A DNA stretch of 64,000 nucleotides from the NCBI GenBank assembly GCA_942159475.1, contig OW804095.1, positions 89,727,740 to 89,791,739 of the forward strand, read 5' to 3'. This document shows, piece after piece, positions 35,801 to 49,061 of the stretch. The first letter of the stretch is position 1; each line of letters opens with the position of its first letter. Origin of the DNA: Sthenelais limicola (Eukaryota > Annelida > Polychaeta > Phyllodocida > Sigalionidae). Made by a program: the position numbers and the translations under genes. The notes below the pieces were generated by a model. That model had not been told where the DNA came from. It did no database searches and saw nothing but the letters and a program-made list of their open reading frames with translations.

Positions 35801-38080
35801 CGTTTCCTGAAATATCACTTTACCTAATTTGTCTCTTATTATTAAACAATAATATAGTTGAAGACGAGCCAGAAGTGCCAGAAAGTGTTCCAATTGACGA
35901 AGAGCCACAATCAATTGCAATCGGACTTGATATTACGGCAGGTACGTCCGTTTATATTGTCATAGCGATATATATATATATTTGTCCAATTTTCGTACTA
36001 ATTGTAACATAAATACAAAAATTTCACTTATTTATTTTATAGGCGAAGGTGGAGCAATTATTGGCGTGGCAAGGGGCGATGTACTGACGGTTGAGGCAGA
36101 CGAGCAAGGTATTGTAAATTAAAAGTTATTTATTATTGAATTAGAAAATTAGTTATTTTTGACATCATGCATGCATGATGTGACGTTTTATGACAATTGC
36201 CACTATATTTAATCGTGACATATAAAATGTAACATGTAAAATGTGACATAATTAAATAGCAATTAATATGGAAATAATTAAACTCAATAGACAGAGGATA
36301 GCAAATATGATTTGTATTAGTGCGAAATACAAATATTGGTCTTCCTTATTTTGTAGTTGAAGGAGGGCAAGTAACAATAGACGAGTTTGAAATAACTGAG
36401 CCCAGCGAGACAAAAGGTATTAAATCAATTAATTCCAGCGCTTGCCTAATTCGATTTGAACGTGGTTGTCCAGTCGGCAACAAAGGTTTGGAATATGGTT
36501 GCCCATCAATGACTCGTTGTAGCACAACACAATGAAAAATGAAACACTTCGGCTATTTAGAAGCCCATGTGAGTGTGATCCCGGTGCATTTTAACCGATT
36601 ATCCACCGTACATTTGAGTCAATTTCGCGATTAATAAATACTTTATACTGCCTGTATTTTAACCATATTATACAGAATCAACGTCTAAATGTTTAGTAAA
36701 AAATCAAATATCAACGTAAGTTGTTCTCAGTCACGATAAAAATGTGAATAGCTTCTAGACATCAGATACAATTTTCCATTGTCCAGCCTTGACAAGACAC
36801 AATCAGTCAAATATAATTGTCCCCACAATTGTAGTTGATAAATTTTTTTTGATTATATATTATCAATTTAATCTAGCCCAAATTTATCATCTTATTAAAC
36901 AGAAACAAAAAAGAAAATGGCTAAGCGACCAAGTGGTAAGTTCATTTCCAACTTTTAATAATATCTGAATGAATCATTACAAATGTGCACATATAACAAA
37001 TTATTAAGTCAATAAAATTAGCCCAAATGTACAATTTAAATGTAATTAAATAATTAGTTAGTATTCGAAATGGAAAGTATATTTATTAAGTCATGACTAA
37101 ATGATGTCCGCTATTCAGACGAGTGCGATAATATATTTTTTTTGATTATATATTATAAATTTAATGCACCCCTAATTTCTCATTTTATTAAACAGCAAGA
37201 AAAAATAATCGGGCTAATGGACCACAAAAAGCAGATGCCAAGGAGAAAAAAAAAGCTAAGGGAAAAAGTGGTAAGTTCATTTTGAACGTTTAAAAGTCTC
37301 TCAATCAATCGATACCCCCCATTCCCCAAACCCTATTCATATCATCTCGAAACGTCTTCAATTAATTTTGTTTACATTGACAGGCATCCCTCTAATTAAG
37401 AATTATCTCAGTTGGTAGGTGACATTATTGGTGATAAGTTACGCTGATGTCGCTACATTTTATAATAATAAGGCACTTGAACATGCTTGTCCCAAGAAGC
37501 ATATTTATATTTTTTGTGATTATATATTATAAATTTAATTCACCACTAATTTCTCATTTTATTAAACAGTAGGAAAAAATAAACGTGCTAAGGGAAAAAA
37601 ACAAGCAGATGACCAGGAGAAACAAACATCTAATGGACACAGTGGTAAGTTCGTTTTGAACGTTTAACAATCTCTCAATCAATCGATACCCCCCATTCCG
37701 CAAATCGTATTCATATCATCTCGAAACGTCTTCAATTAATTTTGTTGACATTGACAGGCATCACTGTAATTAAGAATTATGTCAGTTCGTAGGTCACATT
37801 ATTGGTGATAAGTTACGTTGATCTCGCTAAATTTTATAATAATAAGGCACTTAATTTGTCATTTTGGTTAATAATAAGGGAATTAATTTGTAATTTTTGT
37901 TAAACAGATGGACCAGAAGAAGGAGATGACGTGGAGTGGGAGTGGGAGAAAATCGTGGCCGTCCGCAATAATCCGGTGACCGGTGAGGAGGAGTTCAGGA
38001 TTAAATGGCGTGGCTTTCCAAACGCCGACAACACTTGGGAACCGAGCTCTGCCATTAGTGACCATTCATTATTGACTTAA
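32896..38080 (+). CDS. HMG-box plus chromodomain protein, 13 exons, 484 aa
   Basis: Exons: 32,896-32,903; 33,384-33,549; 33,745-33,883; 34,340-34,521; 35,021-35,240; 35,485-35,658; 35,858-35,941; 36,043-36,108; 36,357-36,416; 36,903-36,935; 37,196-37,270; 37,570-37,644; 37,908-38,080. All are GT-AG, phases close and there is no stop. It starts MATQTKKKMKVRR. An HMG-box-like region spans residues ~89-145 (SRFNGYNLFTREQ then FGTQWRSLTDEEREMYGQK). A unique middle region ends in GLPDGCDKLPNPW (about residue 215) and is followed by an acidic stretch, then a Lys-rich linker from repeated exons. A C-terminal chromodomain lies at ~436-478 (WEWEKIVAVRNNP, FRIKWRGF, NTWEPSSA) with its aromatic-cage positions W, W, F intact. 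Chromodomains bind methylated histone tails and HMG boxes bend DNA, so a nuclear role, perhaps in target choice or transposition, is inferred. Polyadenylation signal at 38,238. Confidence 0.9.
34019..34230 (+). repeat. ~120-bp tandem duplication within intron 3
   Basis: TTTTTTATGTGCAAAT followed by GTCCACTTGGGCTTAACACTTGTGCG occurs at about 34,030 and again at about 34,150, the second copy slightly diverged. Confidence 0.8.
36840..37650 (+). repeat. Multiplied intron-exon module in the HMG/chromodomain gene
   Basis: The stretch TTTGATTATATATTATAAATTT, then CTCATTTTATTAAACAG, then a Lys-rich exon recurs before exons 10 (36,903), 11 (37,196) and 12 (37,570). Exons 11 and 12 with their flanking introns are near-copies about 374 bp apart, including CAATCAATCGATACCCCCCATTC downstream. 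All exons are phase 1-1, so each added copy keeps the frame and lengthens the basic linker before the chromodomain. Confidence 0.88.
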
Positions 38081-38237
38081 TAATGTGTGGTAGAATTTAG
38101 ATTTAGTCGCCTGCGCCGCTATGGGTCTCACATTGTGAGTGAGGAGGGGAGAATGGGGAGAGGGATTATAAATAGGGCTGGAGAATGGGGTAATGGCATT
38201 TGTGCATTAAGGGCTGTCATTTCGAGTGCAAGTTGTA

Positions 38238-38243
38238 AATAAA
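38238..38243 (+). terminator. Polyadenylation signal AATAAA
   Basis: AATAAA about 160 nt after the stop codon of the HMG/chromodomain gene, followed by a T/G-containing stretch; the likely 3' processing site. Confidence 0.55.
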
Positions 38244-38269
38244 GAGCAATATTGTTAACATCTACCCTA

Positions 38270-40470
38270 GACTTCTTTGATTACAAATTACCGACATTCG
38301 TTCTATAGTGCGATCCGTAGACACCGGAGGAGAGGATAGCTGCTAGTGTCCCCATTTTAACTTAGCGCGCCGCCACCCAACTATTTATAGTATTGAGGTC
38401 AACGGGTCAAACAGCTGACCACCGTAGGGGCATACAAACATGAGGTGCACGTCTAAGACGCTCACTGCATTAGTGTATGAGACAGTACCAATCTTTGTCA
38501 ATGTTTCTTAGATTTAAAACTTTAAAATCCCATTTTAAATGAGGAAACAGTGTCGCTGATATATATGAATATCAGCGGCGCCTGGGACAACCATAATAAG
38601 TCCATATTTTTACTTAATATACTGAGGAATGGGGAGGGGTGACTGTCTGTCTCCAGATATAACTCTGCTGTCTCTAACCCGATGTATCTGGTCTAACATA
38701 CTCAGCTTACCAGTAAATGAAAGTTCAATAAGGATCCAAAGTGAGAGGCTCATTAAAATATAAATTATTTCCTTAATCACTAAAATGAAATAGGTTTAAC
38801 AAGTAAACCTACTTACACAGTGCCACTACGGCACTCACCAGAGACCATACGGGACGGGAGTATACCCCTAACCCTGCCATTGGATGACCGGGACTTGCAG
38901 GCTCAAAGCCCGTCATTCCTTACGCTACTGGGCCCTTCTAGAATGGGGACAGTGTAAGTGGGCCGAATAGATGAATAAAGGTGGAGGCTCCAAACTTAGC
39001 CATTTCTTTAAATACAATGCAAAATTTCTCATGTTTTAGAAAAAGGGTCTGTTAATCTTTCGTTCGATTCAACTTTTTGTCTAGATGTGTAGGTTTCCAC
39101 ATTTCTCATAATATAAATTATCAAAGTACCTGCATGCACATAGGCAGTATGGGCCATAGGCATGTACAACACACACTATATCCCTACATCTTTCTCGAAT
39201 GAAATCGTCTACAATTCTTGGCTATTTACTTAAGAAAACTGGATCACTAAAATCCCACATGTTTTCTCGACAACCTGTGTGAATTTCAATGGAAGGAAGC
39301 TGCCAAATTATGCTTAAAAGGAAGTTTTGTACGAGTATGTTTTGGGCTGGTGCAATGGTTTAGCATAGGGATGCGCACCCACGTGGAGTTTGTTTGGCTG
39401 TCCCTACTCGGCACCGCTACCTCATGAATATTAAGTAGCTGCCTGTGACGTGTGCTTGGCGGAGCGCTATTTAATAACAGCAGATAGATACAAATTGAAT
39501 ATACGATGTACCTAAATCTATTTACAAATTTTGTGGAATAAGACACATCTAAGAAGAAAATAAAGTTCTTAATACATTTCAACCGAACGACAGACAACCA
39601 AGCACACACAGCAGGCGAGCAGATAGATAAAAATTTAATATACCGTAGTGGCCAGTTCATAACCCCGCGCTTGTACTTTTTTCGAACCCCCTTGAGCCCC
39701 GGCTTGCAATTGACATAACCTTTTAATATAGAATTAAATTTTAGATGAATTTATTTTTTCATGACGCCCACAGCCCCTGTCTGTATTTGAGATAGGCTTT
39801 TAAAAAGGTCCCGGATTATAAACGGGCCACTACGGCAATGTCTATGATTCCAAAATAAAATAAAATAGGAGGAGGAAGAGAAGCGTTCAACGCCACATAT
39901 TAATTATACAAATAAAGACGCCTAACAGAAAAAACTTTGTCTCTCGAGACAACTTGTGTTGAAATTACCCTTAAAGTGGCTAAGATAATTAAAATGAGTA
40001 GTCAGGGAATAGTGTGAAATTTTTTATTGAATCATTAGTGAATGGGTCAGAAGATAAACCCAGGTCAAATGGGTGTTACATAATTCATGATGTCAACCAA
40101 ACGGCCACTTTGGCATATCGGATTGGTATGCAAAAAGATTTTGCTCACTATTTTACCAAATATCTCATATAATATGAATTTCATACTTTTGATATTCACA
40201 GGTGCATGAAATAATAGCAAATGAAGTCTAAATTCCGTTAGTCGATAATCTAGCCAGCAACAGTGAGAAGTGTCAGTCGTCGCCTTCTAGACACTTTCGG
40301 TCCCCGTGTCCTCCTGCACAACGGAGCTACTGTGTTAAGGCATAGTAATAGGCTAGTCAATTTCATTTGTCCTCTCTGGATAAAATGAGTAGTGTTGCTA
40401 CATTAACACAGTTTCAATAAATGTTATTTGGTTTGCTCTTTGTGATGAATATTGCCCTCCTCTCACTTTC
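38270..40470. other. Mostly non-coding, one weak Cys-containing frame
   Basis: No recognisable gene. GC-richer patches at 38,290-38,470 and 38,820-38,960 lack open frames. At about 40,247-40,348 a frame reading SEKCQSSPSRHFRSPCPP is open for ~34 codons to a TAG and might be an exon of the gene ending at 40,607. Confidence 0.4.
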
Positions 40471-40472
40471 AG

Positions 40473-40607
40473 TTGATTACTATTTTGGCAGACGATGTTA
40501 GTAGAGCACACATGGCCAATTTGGAGCGCGAACGATTGCTTAAATTCCTTCCGTCCTCAGCTTTTCCCACGTTGCCGCGCTACCAGACTGAATGGAGGAA
40601 AATATAA
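40473..40607 (+). CDS. Putative terminal exon, 44 aa
   Basis: A strong acceptor (CTCCTCTCACTTTCAG) is followed by an uninterrupted frame: LITILADDVSRAHMANLERERL, then LKFLPSSAFPTLPRYQTEW, ending in TAA at 40,605. AATAAA lies at 40,657, 50 nt downstream. Composition is clearly coding-like relative to its neighbours. The upstream exons were not found and the family is unknown. The MANLERERLLKF piece resembles the start of the small array frames (MNRLNKLLIRERDL) in style. Confidence 0.45.
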   Translation: MITILADDVSRAHMANLERERLLKFLPSSAFPTLPRYQTEWRKI

Positions 40608-41289
40608 AATAATTGTAAGATAAATGTCCATTCGTATAGTGGTTGTTGATCGAGGCAATAAAAGTGAAAATAAAATAAAATAAGCACGTCTTCCCCTTTA
40701 ATTGGAAGATGCGACATTTGCTATGAGCAAATATCGGGCCCTAGCAGCATGTTCTATAAACCGTTAGATTATATATGTCAAAAAGTAATTAAATACAATA
40801 TCTTTTAAATTTTGCAGTTCAGAGAACATCCTTTAAGCAGTATTCATGCTCGTATATAATCATCCATGGAGCGTTTATAGATAAGGAAGATAATATTATA
40901 TTAGATAAGGAACATTACATCGATTAAATAGTTGTATATTACATAAGGATAATTATATAAATTAAAACATTGTATATTACATAACGAACACTTTTTTGTT
41001 CAATCGAAAAACAAATATTATTATTAAGTGTTCCCCTCGTATTTGAACAGACAATATGTACGGATTGATACTGCTTGTGGCTTTTAACAAATTTTGACCT
41101 TAAATATCGACACAAAAATACCACTATTTGTGTCAATGTAACAGTAATGTGGTCAGAGTGAGTTAGAGAGAATAATAATTAGTAATAATGTAAAAATAAA
41201 GGCAGGGCAAAAGATATCGAAATGAAAAAAGGTATAGACATAAAATGGAGCTAAAAGTACAAATGGATAGATATTTAAAATAAAGTGCA

Positions 41290-42400
41290 ATGCATTACCA
41301 CACAATCCGAGAACAGGTCAATGAATACAAATAGGTAGGCTTCACACTAGACAACGTTGTTACCTTTAAAAGTCACACTCAAAAAAAACTTAATCTAGTC
41401 AATGCCAAAATCAGGCTGCTCTACAGGGCCAGACAATGACTTACAACAAAGTGCACCCTTTTAAATCTGTCCCTGCTGACATGACCAAATTGGAATAAAA
41501 TGGGACAGTCAACTCCTCTGGATGAAAAAAAAGGTGTACATAAGGTGTAAATAATCATTCGTTCACATTTTGATATAATGTACGGACTACGTGAGTATGA
41601 CCAGTTATATTGATTGCTTGGAAAGTTCAGTAGTGTACCCTACTATAGGATACTAATCATTTTTTATACTATATAAATAGTAGGAGTATTATAATAGACG
41701 ATAGGACCGCAGCACCAGTAGATATAATTTTAATAAAATATTGAATGAGAAGATCATCGTGGGTCAACTGCCCTCGCTCTAAAAATGACATAAAATTTTA
41801 CCGACTACGTTACCACACAATCCGAGAACAGGTCAATGAATACAAATAGGTAGGCTTCTCACTAGACAACGTTGTTACATTTAAAAGTCACACTCAAAAA
41901 AAAAATTAATCTAGTAAATGCCAAAATAAGGCTGCTCTACAGGGCGAGACAATGACTAAGGACCAAAGCCAAATACGACTTATATAAAATTGCCATTCTT
42001 CCAAATCTATACTTCTGTCATTTTATATATGACTGTGCCCCCAAATCAATGTTACAGAAATTGCAAGCACAACAAAAATAGAGCCCTTAGAATAATCTCC
42101 AATAAATAAAAATACGAAAACGTAGATCAACAAAATAAAAAATTAAATATCTGGCCCCTTCAGGCACGTAGGGACAAACATATATTGGACAATTCTTTCT
42201 ACCTTGCTCAAAATCAACATAATCTTGAAAAAAAAAATATCTCCACCAGGAGCCATGGCCCTTGCAGGAAAAAAATCTCGGTCCTCTGTTCAAAATGAAC
42301 AAAAATTAACAACTCAATGATCGACGAATGTCAAAAAAAGTGGAATGAACTGCACACTGATGCCAAAAAAATTCTCGACAAACATACTTTCAAAAAATAA
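41290..42400 (+). pseudogene. Decayed LINE reverse-transcriptase C-terminal fragments (two copies)
   Basis: 41,290-41,440 and 41,808-41,950 are near-copies reading NEYK*VGFTLDNVVTFKSH and KLNLVNAKIRLLYRAR, the signature after the palm domain of jockey/CR1-like non-LTR reverse transcriptases (EYKYLG..LD...TF..H). The second copy continues to about 42,400 (NKNRALRIISNK, PLQARRDKHI) with frame breaks. Both have stops and are inactive. Confidence 0.75.
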
Positions 42401-42644
42401 AAGGAAAAGAGCCTATCACCCTTTAGGCCTACATAAATAAAATACAAAATTATAAGTGTCTGCGCTTCGTGACTGTGCGGACTGGGGTTGACTGCGAAAA
42501 TGGGAGGGTAAAACGCCACCACACCCTATATACAAACGTCCGACCAACGTATCATACGCTATACCCTGCATGCAAATGGTACTGTTTTGTAGAAGAATGT
42601 CTCACCGGTCAGAACAATATATAACGTCTACCGATGTTAAATCT

Positions 42645-44130
42645 TACCGCTGATCCCCCAATATCAACGCATTAATTAACAGTTTATGCACCCTCCATCA
42701 TTAAAAAGATAGACCAGAAAAAAGGAGCATTACAGATCAACATTTAAAGACAAATTTGTATCAATATATTAAATATAAAGGTTACTTGAGAACACCCACC
42801 CACACATCAAAAATAGGTGTAGTGTTGCGGTTCGCGGTCTTTTTAGATTCACAATTTTATAACTACTTTCAATAAAAGGATGAAAACACTTGCCACTCAG
42901 ACGTCAGAGAGATGGTAAATTGTTTATACATCAACGCACTATTATAACAGGTATATAGTTATTTTATGTTAAAATGAACGCATTTGCTATGTATATTGCC
43001 TCATATCAACCCCACATAGTGTCCAAATATTACCCCTGATCCCCAAATATCAACGTAGTAATTAACAGTTTATGCACCCTCCATCATTAAAAAGATAGAC
43101 AAGAAAAAAGGAACATTACAGATCAACATTTAAAGACAAATTTGTATCAATATATTAAATATAAAGGTTACTTGAGAACACCCACCCACACATCAAAAAT
43201 AGGTGCAGTGTTGCGGTTCGCGGTGTTTTTAGATTCACAATTTTATAACTACTTTCAATAACAGGATGAAAACACTTGCCACTCAGACGTCAGAGAGATG
43301 GTAAATTGTTTATACATCAAAGCACTATTATAAGAGGTATATAGTTATTTTATGTTAAAATGAACGCATTTGCTAAGTATATAGCCTCATATCAACCCCA
43401 CATAGTGTCCAAATGTTACCCCTGATCCCCCAATATCAACGTAGTAATTAACAATTTATGCACCCTCCATCATTAAAAAGATAGACCAGAAAAAAGGAGC
43501 ATTACAGATCAACATTTAGAGACAACTTTGTATCAATATATTAAATATAAAGGTTACTTGAGAACACCCACCCACACATAAAAAATAGGTGTAGTGTTGC
43601 TGTTCGCGGTGTTTTTAGATTCACAATTTTATAACTACTTTCAATAACAGGATGAAAACACTTGCCACTCAGACATCATAGAGATGATAAATTGTTTATA
43701 CATCAACGCACTATTATAAGAGGTATATAGTTATTTTATGTTAAAATGAACGCATTTGCTATGTATTTTGCCTCATATCAACCCCACATAGTGTCCAAAT
43801 GTTACCCCTGATCCCCAAATATCAACGTAGTAATTAACAGTTTATGCACCCTCCATCATTAAAAAGATAGACCAGAAAAAAGGAGCATTACAGATCAACA
43901 TTTAAAGACAAATTTGTATCAATATATTAAATATAAAGGTTACTTGAGAACACCCACCCACACATAAAAAATAGGTGTAGTGTTGCTGTTCGTGGTGTTT
44001 TTAGATTCGCAATTTTATAACTACTTTCAATAACAGGATGAAAACACTTGCCACTCAGACCTCAGAGAGATGGTAAATTGTTTATACATCAACGCACTAT
44101 TATAAGAGGTAGATAGTTATTTTATGTTAA
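42645..44130. repeat. ~386-bp tandem repeat, 4 copies
   Basis: Units start at about 42,645, 43,031, 43,418 and 43,801 with CTGATCCCC(C/A)AATATCAACG. Each contains CCCACCCACACAT and GTTCGCGGT. Copies are about 95% alike. No conserved open frame. Confidence 0.93.
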
Positions 44131-44963
44131 CATTTAATGTTTTTTGCCGATTTGGCGGACGTTGAAAAATGTTGCATATCACCAAATTGTCATTGTCTCA
44201 AAAAGAGGAATTAGGCACCCAATGGAAGTATTTGAACACATGTTTATCGACATTGTTGAATTGAATTGAATCGAATAAAGATGATCTAAAATTGTACAGA
44301 TTACGTTCTCACACGGTCAATAATGAAGGAGTGACATTGAATGGTTGGAAAATTTAGTAGTGTAACGTACTATACGATATTAATCATCTTTGTACATTAT
44401 AATCAGTAGGACAATATGAACCCATCATTGCTTGGAATTGTATATAAATGACCTCGAGAAAGTTATCACACACTCACAGATAAAAGTGGAGCAGGGGCCT
44501 ACGTAGACTAGAGTCAAATACAAATGTCCTTTCTTCTTCGTAGTCACATATTTCGTAGTGTGAAAAGTAGGAATGCATTTGTACATATTAGATTATTTGA
44601 ACAATTTTTTATTATTGGATTCTTTGTTCATTTATCACCATATTCGGTGTCATGATGTTGGTTATTGTAATTGTCTGCGGCATTTGAATAAGTACGACTC
44701 AGTCAAATAATGTGTCATCATTTAAGGCGGAAAAATTGCCATGTGCTTTCCTCTTCGGACTTAGATATTTCCTGTTGTGAAAAGTAGCCAGTTTTGACCG
44801 CTATAACACAAACCATAAAATTGGACACTATAACATTTAAGTTCTACACAGAAATACTAAGAATAACAACATGAGACTGAATATGTGTATAAATGAACGA
44901 AGAATGAACTTGAAGTGGACATATTGGCTAATTATAGATATATGTACTTTACAAATTAGACAA
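44131..44963. other. Non-coding 3' flank of the transposase gene
   Basis: AT-rich, no gene. Includes TGAATTGAATTGAATCGAATAAAG near 44,258. On the minus strand this is the 3' side of the transposase gene; no clear polyadenylation signal was pinned down. Confidence 0.45.
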
Positions 44964-47900
44964 TCATACATTTTCTTCATCATCCGTATTCGCATCATCA
45001 GTATCCACATCAGAAATACTAGATTCTGATAAGTACAAACGAAGATTGTTAAACTGTTCAACAAAATCTATTTCTTCTGTTGCCACCCTAGCCAAATATT
45101 CGGTGTCATGGTCCGTGTCAAAAGCGTTCATTCGGACAAAGCGTCTCATGCAGGAAACAATTTTTTGTTGAGCTTTTTCGTTGTCAATAATTTTTTCTAT
45201 CATGAACGCTCTTGCTGCAGCAGTACAATCATCACGGTCTATCTGGCTCGAGAGTAGACGATGGCTTTCCCTGTAGAATTCAAGTATAGCCTGAAATTCA
45301 ATGTCCAGAGCAGCCATCTCTTCATTGCAGCGGTCGATACGATTGGAGGCAACAACAAATTCTTTCATCAGATTGTACGGTATTCCCATACCATCAGGTT
45401 GGTTGAGGCCCCGGTATATACGTGCGTCGGTTTCCTTAACTTGATCAAAAGTGATTACAGAGTGCGAATTCACGCTGTTATACTGTTTTACCAGGCGGTG
45501 GAGCCGGTCATTTACCGATTTTAACGACTTGGATACACGTTTCGCAGCATCGCTCCCGCCTGGAATAGATTTAAATAGTATGAAATAATATGATTCAATA
45601 GGAATAGGCAGACATAAACGAAGACCAATATACGATATATTTAGAGGGGGATGTACGATCACGAGGGAAATGGTGATAAAATGTAACGATATAGTAGCAA
45701 ATTAATTACTAAATGGAAAGACCAAAATGAATAATGAAAGGGTAGGTTGGAATCAACGTTATTGTAAAGAAAAGAAATGGGACGAGTGCATGTAATAGAG
45801 CAAAAAAATGAGTTAAATATAAATAATAATGCACGAAATGTAATTAATTGTCATGATTCGGATGTGTTTCTGTGTGGAAAAAATTAGGATGTGATTAAAT
45901 AATGGAGTTGATAAGTAAAGGCAAGGAGTATAACGAGTTAGATAGCAATATAATGTAATTTTTAATGATGACGTTATTGCAACAAAATATAAATTGTCAA
46001 CATGAATGTAGAGACAAGGAAGTGTTTTAGTTAAAAAGTATAGAGACTAGTCGATTCATCCAGCTAATATATTAATGGGATTGCTTACATTTAGTGAGTA
46101 ATAATAGGTATGGAGTGAGTATTATAATTTCATACGTACTGGGGCCTTTCTGTACAGCGCCTTTTTTGATCAGTATGTGGTGCCGTCGCTCTACTGCCTC
46201 ACGATGTAGTTTTCTAAGACAGTCACTATTCGTCTTGTTAGTGGCACTGCGAGAGTGTTCGAGGAAATCGTCATCTGTCGCCAACCATCGGGTGATTTTG
46301 CGTTTCCGCTCAATTGCAGCCAGTTGATTGGCGATACTAGAGAAAAGACAAAGAGCAAATATATCATAAATATGGTTGTTATAGGATTGCAGGAAGTAAT
46401 CGTAATTAGGAATGAATGGGTGCAGAACGAACCTGTCATAATCAACTTGTCTTTCAATATCGTCTGCTGTCAACGCTGGACTAACGAGTTGCTGACTGGA
46501 AAATAGGATGTTTTTTTTTATTTAGTAGCATAGACGTATGTAATATATATTACGTCAGATGAAAAGGGATGACAAACAAAAATTAGTTAAAAATGATTAA
46601 ATAGTTATTCAAAAAGCAATAGACGTATGTAATATATATTACGTCAGATGAAAAGGGATGACAAAGAAAAATTAGATAAAGATGATTAAATAATTATTCA
46701 AAAATCCATAGAAAGATTAATAGGAAAAAATAAATATGGACATTTGGCTAAAGAAGTTACTGATAAATGGTGACTATTCAATTTAGCAATTATGTTATAT
46801 TCGAAATAGGGCATATTGTGCTTTATAATCTTACCGCAAGAAGTAGTATCTGGTGAGCAAAAGTGCGTACTTCTCTTGCCAAGTCTTCCCTATAGTGAAA
46901 TGAATAAAAATATGGCAAGTTGGCTGGAGAAAATGATATTACTATTTAAATAAAGTAAAATTGAATAATTCAATGATAATTGAGGGATGAAAGCAAAATT
47001 TTTAGAATTCATTTTCTTTTCTGTGATTGGCAGTGAGTATATCAGTTTGGTAGATGTGGTGTCCATTTTTTAATGGCACAATTTAAATAAATAATTAATG
47101 TGCAGAGAGTAAATTAACTAAGTAGTTATTAAATACGTGTTAAAACTAACATGTAGACTTGTTTCGGGAGGTGTTCAGGTTAGTCAGGAGGTCTGCTGTC
47201 CATGTCTTAATTGTTTCGTCAGTAATGACAAAACCTGCATCTGCAATATTGATATAAATCAATTAGAGAGGCAACATATAATAATATATGTTAAAAATGA
47301 CGCCAAACACATAAGTGCATTGTACTTTGTTATTTGTGAATGATAAGATAGCAATATAATTTGGATGAAATAAGAATTTTATCGTGGGAAAGACATATAA
47401 TATGGTAGATTTAAATGTAAGAGAATAAAGTAAATGTAACAGGTAATGTAATATAAAATATTTAGACATAGTGGAAATGTCTAGTCGATGCACTGTCTAT
47501 GATTAGTGAGAATAATTGTGTACAGGTGTTGGTAGAGTAGAGAAGTGAGCTTGCGCCCAGATAATGTAGGTGCATAAAGGTGGCCGACAGTTGGCGAAGG
47601 CTATGAAGCCCGATTTCGTTGTTGATATGGGCGAAAGAGGCCCACTTGTTCCGAAGATGTATAGCAGTAGAATAGAAAAGGCCTCGGAAGGAGACACATC
47701 AGAGAGAAGGTGCGTAGGAGACAGAACAGACCCAGAGGAAGTAATGACATTTAGTGATAGATGGGTTGCTCGTTGATGACACACGATTGAATATGTCCCG
47801 ATTCATTTGCCACAAGTGTAAGTCAACTAATAAAGGTGGGCCTAGGCGGCGCCTCTCCTCAGAGCGTGAGTTATTTGAGTAGGTCAAAGACTCAATTTAT

Positions 47901-49025
47901 ATAAAGATGGCGCCCTGCCACAAAGTTAGGACAGTGCGAGAAGAGAGGCGCAACGGATGGGAATTGAGGGTTTGTGGCGCGTGTCTTGGAAGAGTAGTAG
48001 CACAAGTAAGTTGGAAGCGCGCACAATTTATAGTCAGGTAGGCTTACAGTAAAAGAAAGAGAGTTGATTATAATAGAAAGTAATATATACATATGTGAAG
48101 GCGCTCAGACGTTTTTAAATGGGATGTAGAAGACTAGAGACGAGCGAGGGCTCTGAGTTTAGCGTTTGTGGCCCGTGTCTGGTAAGAGAAGTTGCACAAG
48201 TAATGTGGAAGCGTGCACAATTTATCATAGCGTATCGTTATAGTCATAGAAATGGCCCTACGATAATATGAAGTAATGTAGTAGATAGAGTAAATGATGT
48301 GACAAAATTATACATACGTTCTAGTGCTAATTTAGCTATGCTCCGCTCAGCCAAAAATTTAGTCTGGACAGCGACTGCACTTTCCATTTTAGACGTCATC
48401 CGTTTTGCTTGTAAATAGATTAGAAGAAATAAACAATTGAGTCAAATATTGAGACGTGCAAACGCTCCGATGCTAAAATGGGATGTTTTAGTACTAGATG
48501 GCTCAAATTGGAGGGAAGAAGATTGCTACATTATAAAAAGTTCGAAATTAGTAATAATGTTGTATCTCTATATTATGTCGTTAATATAGTTTGGTATATT
48601 TATATATCGCTCTCACATAAGGAAGGATCGCCATCACACAAATGGCATCCGCGTATGAATCAATGTGAACTAAGTACAAAACAAAATAATGAAAATGGGA
48701 AAGATTGATTATGCAATTAGATAAAATTTAGATAATACATACCAAAGTTCGCAATTTTTTTCCCGCCGTAGTGCAAGAGTGCTTGTACTAACAAATCTCG
48801 TCGATTAGATGCAGTCATCTCTTTTGTTATGTAGCACAGTTTCCCCAAGTAGCTCCACAATCTTTCAATATTCTCCCCGTCCGCATTTCGGTATGTTTGT
48901 AGGAGTCGGGGGTTATACTGCACCTACACAATGTAATGATGGAAAAATTTTAGGTGGAATGTGCAATGGTTTGGGTTTCGGTTATGTTGATATGGAATTA
49001 GGGACGAAATAGACATATAGAAATA

Positions 49026-49061
<36 letters not shown>

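Noticed and set aside
38820..38960. GC-rich block resembling a structured RNA
   Set aside because: No conserved stem pattern or known RNA motif could be made out by eye.
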